5,225 bases of DNA. Origin: Verrucomicrobia bacterium TMED56. GTDB taxonomy: Bacteria; Verrucomicrobiota; Verrucomicrobiia; Opitutales; Seribacteraceae. Shown here in pieces: positions 1-5,225 of the stretch (positions within the stretch are counted from its first letter, which is position 1; each line of letters starts with the position of its first letter). The notes beneath the pieces are model-generated. The model searched no databases and was not told the origin of the DNA. It saw only the letters and a list, made by a program, of their open reading frames with translations. The stretch covers positions 10,422-15,646 of the forward strand of contig NHDJ01000097.1 of the NCBI GenBank assembly GCA_002167265.1. The letters are read 5' to 3'. The position numbers and the translations under genes are program-made.

Positions 1-1537
1 AGAAGAGTCGCTTGAGGATGCTTTTGAACTTGCTGGAGGGGCAACGGAACGATCTTCCTTGGATATGGTTCGAATCGAAAGACTTAATACCGATTTCCGA
101 CCTGAAGTCAGGAATTTAAATTATCAAGAAAACAAAGATGAGAAGATTTTTTCCGGAGATCGCATTTCAATCAGTAACGCCAGTTCCAATATTAAAAATG
201 TCATTTCTATTATTGGTTCGGTTGAAAATGAGGGAGATTACGAGTGGAGGGAAGGGCTATTACTATCTGAATTGATTAGAAGTTCCGAAGATCTTCTCCC
301 AGAAATTGATCTTGATTACGGTTTGATTCGCAGAAAAAAAGTCAATGGGACTATTCATTGCCTATCTTTTCAGCCTCGGAATCTTTTTGATGCGAAGGAA
401 AAGATACCATTGAAAGAACAAGACATCGTTTACTTTTTTCCGAAAGAATCTCGCGAGAGCATGTTAAATTATTTACTCTTAAATCTTCGTAAACAAAGCA
501 GGGCTGGAGAAAGTGCAAAAGTGGTACGGGTTAAGGGCTCAGTGCATTTCCCTGGTGAATATCCATTCACCGATTTTATGTCATTGCAGGACTTAATTTT
601 GGCTGCTGGGGGAACCAAAGATTCAGCCTACTTACTGGATGGAGAAATCACGCGTGTTGGCTTAAATAAGGATCAAAAAGCTTACATAGAGCATCTTAGA
701 CTTGGTCAAAATGTTTTGGCTGATTTAAACCGTTCCGGAGAGTTTCTTCTTGAGCCTTATGACTCACTTTCCGTTAAGCCTATTCCACTATGGAGAGAAG
801 GAGAAAGTATTACTGTAGAAGGGGAAGTTAACTTTCCGGGTCAATATTCTATTAAATTAGGGGAAACCCTTTACGAGGTTATTCAGCGAGCCGGTGGATT
901 AACGGAACGTGCCTTTTCCAGCGGGGCGGTATTTTCCCGTGAAAACCTTAGGTTGAAGGAGGATGAACAAAGAGAAAGGTTGATTAAACAACTCGAATCT
1001 GATTTAGCCACTGCCACTCTAGGGGCAACAGATTCACAAGAAGCCGCCCAAGCTCAGTCAGCGGCTCAGGCAATGCTGTCAAGGTTGCGAAATACAGAAT
1101 CTCAGGGAAGGCTTGTCATTGATTTAAATGAAGTTTTAAACAATGCAGAGCGTTCAGAATTATTAGTTAAGGATCAGGATAGTCTTTTTATACCTTCAAT
1201 TCCTTACGCAGTCAGTGTATCTGGGGAGGTTCAGTTCCCTACATCTCATTTGTATAACGAAAAACTGGATATGAATGACTATCTTAATCGTAGTGGCGGA
1301 TTCACGCAAAATGCGGACAAGGATCGTACCTTTGTAGTCAAAGCAAATGGTGCGGTTATGAGCAAAGGGGCCAGCGGTTGGTTTAGCAAAGGTCCCAATG
1401 GAAGCAAAATTTCTCCGGGAGATGTCATTGTGGTACCGATCGATGTTCAACAAACTCGCTTCCTTGAAAACCTGACCTACAGTACCCAAATTATATATCA
1501 ATTGGCTGTCGCCGCTGCCGCAGTTAACTCCTTTTAG
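1..1537 (+). CDS. Polysaccharide export protein with multiple SLBB domains (5' end missing)
   Basis: This is a Wza-type outer-membrane/periplasmic export protein for capsule or exopolysaccharide. The reading frame is open from the window edge (first full codon at 2) to the TAG at 1535-1537, giving 511 residues. A start at the TTG at 59 is not credible, because the codons before it already encode the end of an SLBB domain (AGGATERSSL, about 32-61). Further SLBB repeats follow at about 200-349 (VISIIGSVENEGDY), 521-664 (VKGSVHFPGEY, AAGGT), 809-946 (VEGEVNFPGQY, RAGGLTE) and 1211-1348 (VSGEVQFP, SGGFTQNA). A Gln/Ala/Glu-rich helical insert lies at about 947-1096. The C-terminus is a hydrophobic helix ending in AAAAVNSF, as in large SLBB export proteins. 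The N-terminal signal peptide and Poly_export domain would be upstream. Five SLBB repeats exceed the two of E. coli Wza, so this belongs to the longer class. GC is lower (about 42% in samples) than in the genes downstream. The family call is secure; the polymer exported is unknown. Confidence 0.93.
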   Translation, partial: EESLEDAFELAGGATERSSLDMVRIERLNTDFRPEVRNLNYQENKDEKIFSGDRISISNASSNIKNVISIIGSVENEGDYEWREGLLLSELIRSSEDLLPEIDLDYGLIRRKKVNGTIHCLSFQPRNLFDAKEKIPLKEQDIVYFFPKESRESMLNYLLLNLRKQSRAGESAKVVRVKGSVHFPGEYPFTDFMSLQDLILAAGGTKDSAYLLDGEITRVGLNKDQKAYIEHLRLGQNVLADLNRSGEFLLEPYDSLSVKPIPLWREGESITVEGEVNFPGQYSIKLGETLYEVIQRAGGLTERAFSSGAVFSRENLRLKEDEQRERLIKQLESDLATATLGATDSQEAAQAQSAAQAMLSRLRNTESQGRLVIDLNEVLNNAERSELLVKDQDSLFIPSIPYAVSVSGEVQFPTSHLYNEKLDMNDYLNRSGGFTQNADKDRTFVVKANGAVMSKGASGWFSKGPNGSKISPGDVIVVPIDVQQTRFLENLTYSTQIIYQLAVAAAAVNSF

Positions 1538-1546
1538 ATACCCACA

Positions 1547-1564
1547 TCAAATTTTACAATTTGA
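1547..1564 (+). other. Short AT-rich hairpin after the export gene
   Basis: TCAAATT (1547-1553) and AATTTGA (1558-1564) are perfect 7-bp inverted arms around the loop TTAC, starting 10 bp after the export-gene stop. A second overlapping dyad, CAATT-TGAG-AATTG (1557-1570), would compete with it. The stem has little GC and no T-run follows, so it is a poor intrinsic terminator. It may only slow polymerase or protect an mRNA 3' end, or have no role. Confidence 0.3.
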
Positions 1565-1619
1565 GAATTGGAATCTAATATTGTAACAAAAAAGAGAGCG
1601 ATTGGAAATATTTGGTTAT

Positions 1620-1644
1620 TTGATCCACGAAGGCACCTGATCAA
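1620..1644. promoter_or_regulatory. Possible operator half-sites TTGATC/GATCAA
   Basis: TTGATC (1620-1625) and GATCAA (1639-1644) are inverted with 13 bp between them. They resemble the TTGTTC and GAACAA ends of the stronger dyad at 1703-1726, differing by one base in each half. Six-base arms arise by chance fairly easily, so this is tentative. Confidence 0.25.
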
Positions 1645-1702
1645 TCAGAATAGTCAAGTATCCGATGCTCGTAGTAATCGAATATTTTTAAAGTTAAGTC
1701 AC

Positions 1703-1726
1703 TTTGTTCAAAAAAACTTGAACAAA
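1703..1726. promoter_or_regulatory. Perfect 9-bp inverted repeat upstream of the regulator gene, candidate operator
   Basis: TTTGTTCAA (1703-1711) and TTGAACAAA (1718-1726) are perfect inverted arms separated by AAAAAC. The right arm ends 29 bp before the regulator start codon. A 24-bp dyad at this distance suits a dimeric MarR/GbsR-type winged-helix protein, which commonly controls its own promoter. As RNA it could fold into a stem of low stability with no T-run, so an operator is more likely than a terminator. The binding protein is inferred from position alone. Confidence 0.5.
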
Positions 1727-1755
1727 ATCTCCTTTGATGTCATGAAAGAATCTGA

Positions 1756-2307
1756 ATGTCTTCTTTTTCAGTAGCAAATGTTTCACCATCCAATCAGAAA
1801 GAAATTCTTGATGAATGGGAAATTGCGGTAATCGACCTTTTCCTAAACGCCGCAAACTCTTTTGGTCTGCCCAAGTCCTATGGCCAAATCTACGGACTTC
1901 TTTTTTGCCGAGATCAACCTCTTGCGATGGATGAGGTGATGCAACTCCTGCAAATCAGCAAGGGTTCAGCCAGTCAGGGTCTGCGTGCCCTACGCCAACT
2001 GGGTGCTGTTTCTTCGTTATTTGCACCGGGAGACCGTAGGGAGCGATATATGGCAGAGATTCGGTTGCGAAAACTGGTGGGTGGTTTTCTTCGCGAGCAA
2101 GCAGATCCTCACCTCGAAAAAGGCACCTCCCGTCTCAAGCAAATCGAGAGCTTGGTTAATGACATAGATGATGTGGATGCCCGCAAGCGTGGAGCCCGCA
2201 GGCATGAGATTTTATCTGGTTGGCACCGGCAAATGAGCCGTTTGCTCCCCTGGGTTAAGATGATCGTTGGAAAGAGCGATCGTCTGCCCAAAAAAAGTTC
2301 TGATTAA
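1756..2307 (+). CDS. GbsR/MarR-family winged-helix transcriptional regulator
   Basis: This 183-residue protein resembles the GbsR-like branch of MarR regulators. Signs are the GLPKSYGQIYGLLF segment (residues 37-50), a predicted helix-turn-helix at about 57-84 with the recognition helix around SKGSASQGLRALRQLG, and a charged wing at about 88-99 (APGDRRERYM). The C-terminal half is helical and basic, probably for dimerisation. GbsR itself is a choline-sensing repressor of osmoprotectant genes; no ligand can be read from this sequence. The ATG start is firm: it directly follows an in-frame TGA (1753-1755), and the next in-frame ATG lies inside the DNA-binding domain. The ribosome binding site is weak (AAAGAA, 5 nt upstream). 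GC is about 54% in samples, clearly higher than the export gene. It lies 78 bp before wzz in the same direction, and the dyad at 1703-1726 may be its own operator. A role in controlling polysaccharide genes is inferred from position. Confidence 0.85.
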   Translation: MSSFSVANVSPSNQKEILDEWEIAVIDLFLNAANSFGLPKSYGQIYGLLFCRDQPLAMDEVMQLLQISKGSASQGLRALRQLGAVSSLFAPGDRRERYMAEIRLRKLVGGFLREQADPHLEKGTSRLKQIESLVNDIDDVDARKRGARRHEILSGWHRQMSRLLPWVKMIVGKSDRLPKKSSD

Positions 2308-2331
2308 ACAAAAAGTATTCGTTTCCTCCGA

Positions 2332-2358
2332 TTGGCTTTGCTTGTCGCAAACGGCCAA
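2332..2358 (+). promoter_or_regulatory. Hairpin in the regulator-wzz gap (possible leader structure or operator)
   Basis: TTGGCTTTGC (2332-2341) pairs fully with GCAAA (2347-2351) plus GCCAA (2354-2358). The result is a 10-bp stem with a two-base bulge (CG) on the 3' side and a TTGTC loop. It ends 27 bp before the wzz start codon, so it would sit in the wzz leader or in the regulator-wzz transcript. No T-run follows, so it is not a standard terminator. It could affect mRNA stability or translation, or be a DNA operator. Confidence 0.45.
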
Positions 2359-2385
2359 CGGCGGTAGCGTGTTGAGATAAATTCT

Positions 2386-3318
2386 ATGAGCGAAGATCTT
2401 AAATCATCCACCAAATATGTCATGGTCGAACCAAGTCCGTCATCAGACGAAGACGACATTGACCTTCTCGAACTAATCCGCACCCTTCTGCAGGCATGGA
2501 AAACCATCGTGGGCATCACCATCCTTTGCACCGGACTTGCCGTTGCCTATGCCCTCTATTCTCCGGAAGTCTTTAAAGCAGAAACCTTATTGGCACCCGC
2601 TCAGGAGGAGAAATCTGGAGCATCCTCTGCTCTTGGTCAGTTCGGTGGTCTCGCTGCCATGGCGGGTATTTCCATTCCCAGCGATTCCAATGTCGAACAG
2701 GTAGTTGCCACATTAAATTCCCGAAAATTTCTCCGTACTTACATAGAACAAAATAAACTCACACCTGTTTTATTTGATGAAATTTGGGATGCCGATGCCC
2801 AAGCATGGCTAGTGCCATCTGCCGAGGATGAACCCACTGTACAAAAGGCAATTCAGTCATTTAAAGGCTGTCTTTCTGTGGATGAAGATAAGAAATCAGG
2901 TCTCATCACTCTTTCGATCTCATGGAAAGAACCTGAAGTGGCTGCTCAATGGGCAAACGATTTGGTCAAGCAGTTGAATGTGCAACTCCGCGAGCAGGCA
3001 ATTGCCGATTCCAAAAAACGAGTTGGATACCTTGAGCAGGAATTGTCCAAGACCACTTTACAGGATATGCGTGCCGTTCTTTACAACTTGCTGGAATCAG
3101 AGAAACAAAAAGCCATGCTGGCTAATGTAAATGAGGACTTTGCTTTGGAAGTAATCGATCCTGCAGTTGCCCCTGAAGTTCGCGAAAAGCCAAAGCGTAA
3201 ACTCATTGTCGCTTTGGGCGGGGTATGTGGGGGATTCCTTGGTATCTTCGCCGTTTTCTTTGCTCAGTTCCTGCAAAAATTAAAATCCCAAAGTTCTGAA
3301 GATATTATCAATTCATGA
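2386..3318 (+). CDS. wzz: Wzz-type polysaccharide chain-length determinant (polysaccharide co-polymerase)
   Basis: This 310-residue inner-membrane protein is of the Wzz/FepE family, which sets the chain length of polymers made by the Wzy polymerase. An acidic cytoplasmic N-terminus (DEDDIDLLELIRTLL, residues 21-35) leads into membrane segment 1 (about 39-58). A periplasmic domain follows, with the Wzz-typical QFGGLAAMAGI stretch (85-95). A coiled-coil region covers about 190-245 (YLEQELSKTTLQDMR, LLESEKQKAMLA). A Pro/basic segment (PEVREKPKRK, 263-272) precedes membrane segment 2 (273-292) and a short cytoplasmic tail. Length is normal for stand-alone Wzz, and no BY-kinase domain is fused. 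The ATG is the only plausible start, since an in-frame TAG lies at 2365-2367 with no other start codon between; only a weak GAG-like ribosome binding site is seen. Its TGA overlaps the next gene's ATG (ATGA), implying translational coupling. Capsule, O-antigen and exopolysaccharide cannot be told apart from this protein. Confidence 0.93.
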   Translation: MSEDLKSSTKYVMVEPSPSSDEDDIDLLELIRTLLQAWKTIVGITILCTGLAVAYALYSPEVFKAETLLAPAQEEKSGASSALGQFGGLAAMAGISIPSDSNVEQVVATLNSRKFLRTYIEQNKLTPVLFDEIWDADAQAWLVPSAEDEPTVQKAIQSFKGCLSVDEDKKSGLITLSISWKEPEVAAQWANDLVKQLNVQLREQAIADSKKRVGYLEQELSKTTLQDMRAVLYNLLESEKQKAMLANVNEDFALEVIDPAVAPEVREKPKRKLIVALGGVCGGFLGIFAVFFAQFLQKLKSQSSEDIINS

Positions 3319-4595
3319 GTAAGCAATTTTCAAAAATTTCAGTTATTGGACTTGGCTATGTTGGCCTTCCCCTGTCCTTGCAGTTCGCACGATCTGGGGT
3401 TTCCGTCCTTGGGTTTGATCTCGATCAACAAAAAGTCGATTCGATCAATGCTAGTATGACTTACCTTAAACATTTTTCGTCGGAAAGCATTGCCGAGCAG
3501 GTAAAGGCCAATCGCCTGGAAGCAACCAACGAACCGTCCCGATTGTCCGAAGTTGAAGCTATTCTTATTTGTGTTCCGACTCCCCTAGATGATCATCGCG
3601 AGCCCGACCTCTCCTTTGTTTTGGATACAGCACAAACCATTGCCCCTCATTTGGAAAAGGGTGTCCTTGTCGCTCTTGAATCCACCACTTATCCTGGTAC
3701 CACAGAGGACGAACTTCGCCTTGTCTTGGAAGAAGGATCTGGGATGAAAGCGGGTACAGACTTTTACTTGGCTTATTCCCCTGAACGGGAAGACCCAGGC
3801 CGGGATAATGCCTCAGTCAAAACCATTCCAAAAGTGGTCGGTGGATACACTGAAAAATGTGCGGAATTGGCAGGGGCACTGTACGCGCAGGCATTGGACA
3901 AAATACATAGGGTATCTTCCTGCCGGGCAGCTGAAGCTACGAAACTTTTGGAAAATATTTTTCGCAGTATAAACATTGCTTTGGTCAATGAGCTCAAGGT
4001 GGTTTACGAAGCTATGGGCATCGATGTGCATGAGGTGATCGATGCCGCTGCCACCAAGCCCTTTGGCTTTATGGCATTCCGTCCCGGTCCGGGTTTGGGT
4101 GGGCACTGCATCCCGATTGACCCTTTTTACTTAACCTGGAAGGCAAGAGAGTTTGGCAAACATACACGTTTTATTGAATTGGCCGGGGAGATCAATACTG
4201 CCATGCCAGATTATGTTATTTCAAAAGTGGCAGATGCACTCAATGATGAGAGAAAATCAATTAATGGATCCAAGATTTTAATTCTTGGCCTTGCCTACAA
4301 AGCCAATGTGGATGACTGCCGCGAATCTCCTACCTTTGTTTTGATGGAGAAATTAGAGTCAAAAGGAGCAGTAGTGGAATATAATGATATCTTTCTCCCC
4401 GTCATTCCCTCCACCCGTGAGCATGCTCATTTTACTGGTAAAAAATCAGTTGAAATTGAGGATGCATTCGACCTCATATTAGTTTCCACCAATCATGACG
4501 AATATAAATCTTTTGATTTCAGTGGTTATTCCTGCCCACTTGTCGATTCCCGAAACTGTATAAGTAAAAAGCCACAAAAATATTACAACGCTTGA
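3315..4595 (+). CDS. UDP-sugar 6-dehydrogenase, probably UDP-N-acetylhexosamine type (WbpA/WecC-like)
   Basis: This 426-residue cytoplasmic enzyme oxidises C6 of a UDP-hexose to the uronic acid using two NAD+. It has the full family layout. The N-terminal Rossmann fold carries GLGYVG (residues 12-17) with the acidic strand end FDLD (34-37). ICVPTPL (85-91), ESTTYPGTT (122-130) and YSPER (154-158) follow. The central helix carries K210 and N214 (EATKLLEN). The catalytic cysteine is C265 in GGHCIPIDP, and the C-terminal UDP-binding domain has GLAYKANVDDCRESP (325-339). The GGHCIPxDP signature is that of UDP-GlcNAc/UDP-ManNAc dehydrogenases; classical UDP-glucose dehydrogenase has GGSCFPKD. The PGPGLGGHC...FYLTWKARE wording recalls WbpA-type UDP-GlcNAc dehydrogenase, but substrate cannot be proved by sequence. 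All key residues are present and the length is normal. The start overlaps the wzz stop by 4 bp and the stop overlaps the next gene's TTG start. Confidence 0.95.
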   Translation: MSKQFSKISVIGLGYVGLPLSLQFARSGVSVLGFDLDQQKVDSINASMTYLKHFSSESIAEQVKANRLEATNEPSRLSEVEAILICVPTPLDDHREPDLSFVLDTAQTIAPHLEKGVLVALESTTYPGTTEDELRLVLEEGSGMKAGTDFYLAYSPEREDPGRDNASVKTIPKVVGGYTEKCAELAGALYAQALDKIHRVSSCRAAEATKLLENIFRSINIALVNELKVVYEAMGIDVHEVIDAAATKPFGFMAFRPGPGLGGHCIPIDPFYLTWKAREFGKHTRFIELAGEINTAMPDYVISKVADALNDERKSINGSKILILGLAYKANVDDCRESPTFVLMEKLESKGAVVEYNDIFLPVIPSTREHAHFTGKKSVEIEDAFDLILVSTNHDEYKSFDFSGYSCPLVDSRNCISKKPQKYYNA

Positions 4596-5225
4596 GTAAA
4601 AAATATTTAGTTACTGGTGCAGCGGGGTTTATTGCCTCTCAAGTCAGTAAGCAATTACTCGATCAGGGTGACCGTGTCGTCGGCGTGGATAACCTAAATG
4701 ATTACTACGATGTTCGACTCAAAGAATGGAGGCTCGATCAACTAAAAGCTTACCCCCATGCAGAGAATTTTTTATTTGCTAGTTTGGATATCGAAGATCA
4801 AGCAAATCTGGTCGATCTTTTTCAGACAGAAGGCCCATTTGATGCCGTTCTTAACCTAGCTGCCCGTGCTGGGGTTCGCTACAGCATGGAAAATCCTCAT
4901 GTTTATCTATCCACCAATGCCGAAGGTACGCTCAATTTACTTGAATGCATGCGGGCACAAGGATGCAAAAAACTTGTTCTGGCCTCCACATCCTCTCTCT
5001 ATGCGGGACAAAAGATGCCCTTTACTGAAGACCTTGCGGTAAATGAACCCCTCTCCCCCTATGCAGCCTCCAAGAAGGCGAGTGAACTCATGGCTTACAG
5101 TTACCATAAACTTTACCAAATGGATGTATCCGTGGTGCGGTATTTTACTGTTTTTGGACCCGCCGGCCGTCCTGACATGTCCCCTTATCGATTCATTAAA
5201 TGGATCGCCGAGGAAGAAACCTATT
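4592..5225 (+). CDS. NAD-dependent UDP-sugar 4-epimerase, UDP-glucuronate 4-epimerase-like (3' end missing)
   Basis: The frame runs from TTG at 4592 through the window end and gives 211 residues, roughly the first two thirds of an extended short-chain dehydrogenase/reductase. Visible are the NAD-binding TGAAGFIAS (residues 8-16), VDNLNDYYDVRLKEWRL (32-48, typical of UDP-glucuronate 4-epimerases), NLAARAGVRYSMENP (88-102), the STSS stretch (132-135), catalytic Y157 and K161 (YAASK), and RYFTVFGPAGRPDMSP (183-198). It probably interconverts UDP-GlcA and UDP-GalA, or the N-acetyl forms made by the dehydrogenase just upstream. The third glycine of the usual TGxxGFIG motif is alanine (A15). TTG is chosen because it sits immediately before the conserved N-terminal strand (SKKYLVTG), overlaps the previous stop as TTGA, and the first in-frame ATG is about 100 residues in, past the cofactor site. 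No Shine-Dalgarno is seen, which fits translation coupled to the dehydrogenase. The substrate-binding C-terminal part is outside the window. Confidence 0.92.
   Translation, partial: MSKKYLVTGAAGFIASQVSKQLLDQGDRVVGVDNLNDYYDVRLKEWRLDQLKAYPHAENFLFASLDIEDQANLVDLFQTEGPFDAVLNLAARAGVRYSMENPHVYLSTNAEGTLNLLECMRAQGCKKLVLASTSSLYAGQKMPFTEDLAVNEPLSPYAASKKASELMAYSYHKLYQMDVSVVRYFTVFGPAGRPDMSPYRFIKWIAEEETY

Larger units (their letters stand above)
1538..1755. promoter_or_regulatory. AT-rich intergenic region, probable control region of the regulator gene
   Basis: This 218-bp gap between the export gene and the regulator gene has about 31% GC by hand count, well below either neighbour. It holds a short AT hairpin just after the export stop (1547-1564), a TTGATC/GATCAA dyad (1620-1644) and a perfect 9-bp dyad (1703-1726). 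I could not pick out a convincing -35/-10 pair. TTGTAA at 1581-1586 has only a poor AAATAT about 19 bp downstream. A TTG-initiated frame (1568-1774) crosses the gap but has no recognisable domain or ribosome binding site and runs into the regulator gene. The gap most likely carries the promoter and operator of the regulator gene, which is inference from position, composition and dyads. Confidence 0.5.

Noticed and set aside
1196..1501. Minus-strand 101-residue frame inside the export gene
   Set aside because: It lies opposite a conserved SLBB coding region, and its translation resembles no family I recognise.
59..1537. Export protein starting at TTG 59
   Set aside because: The same frame continues upstream to the window edge and encodes conserved SLBB residues, so 59 is internal.
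1547..1570. Intrinsic terminator after the export gene
   Set aside because: The stem is short and AT-rich and no T-run follows, so it does not meet the usual form of a Rho-independent terminator.
1568..1774. A 68-residue frame with a TTG start in the gap before the regulator
   Set aside because: It has no ribosome binding site and no recognisable motif, lies in about 31% GC sequence full of dyads, and overlaps the start of the well-supported regulator gene.
2290..2296. Run of seven A near the regulator 3' end as a frameshift or phase-variation site
   Set aside because: The frame is intact, and slippage would change only the last few non-conserved residues, so there is no sign of function.
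2308..2385. A separate promoter for wzz in the 78-bp gap
   Set aside because: I found no -35/-10 pair at acceptable spacing. A promoter of another sigma class cannot be excluded, but it cannot be supported from sequence.
1985..2531. Several 60-75-residue frames on both strands across the regulator and the wzz start
   Set aside because: They are shadows of the regulator and wzz coding sequences, without motifs or initiation signals.
3773..4106. Minus-strand frames of 74 and 97 residues inside the dehydrogenase gene
   Set aside because: They lie opposite the central conserved part of the dehydrogenase and show no protein-family features.
4937..5119. Minus-strand 60-residue frame inside the epimerase gene
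   Set aside because: It lies opposite the conserved catalytic region of the epimerase and is a shadow frame.

Overview
The window is a five-gene stretch of a polysaccharide (capsule, exopolysaccharide or O-antigen) biosynthesis and export locus, with every gene on the + strand. The export protein with SLBB domains and the two-membrane-segment Wzz protein imply a cell envelope with an outer membrane. The GbsR/MarR-type regulator placed between the export and Wzz genes, the GAE-type epimerase with a GRPDMSP segment, the weak Shine-Dalgarno sequences and the moderate GC content would fit a Verrucomicrobiota member (Opitutales/Puniceicoccales-like). That placement rests on recalled resemblance only and is tentative.

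Layout. Positions 1-1537 hold the 3' part of a large multi-SLBB polysaccharide export protein, whose 5' end lies outside the window. Positions 1538-1755 are an AT-rich gap (about 31% GC by hand count over 1541-1750) without a convincing gene but with several inverted repeats, the best being a perfect 9-bp dyad at 1703-1726. Positions 1756-2307 encode a GbsR/MarR-family winged-helix regulator. A 78-bp gap with a strong imperfect hairpin (2332-2358) precedes wzz (2386-3318). The wzz stop overlaps the start of a UDP-sugar 6-dehydrogenase (3315-4595) in an ATGA junction. The dehydrogenase stop overlaps a TTG start of a UDP-uronate 4-epimerase-like gene (4592 to the window end) in a TTGA junction. 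The last three genes therefore look like one translationally coupled unit.

How they work together. The dehydrogenase and epimerase would make a nucleotide-activated uronic acid and its 4-epimer as building blocks. Wzz in the inner membrane would set chain length in Wzy-dependent polymerisation. The SLBB protein would form or extend the export channel through periplasm and outer membrane. The regulator is positioned to control this locus. No glycosyltransferase, flippase, polymerase or tyrosine kinase lies in the window.

The genes are recognisable families. The points most worth a second look are the regulator with its flanking dyads, the hairpin before wzz, the composition change at the regulator, and the combination of a UDP-HexNAc-type dehydrogenase with a UDP-GlcA-type epimerase. 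I see no RNA gene, CRISPR array, insertion sequence or origin.
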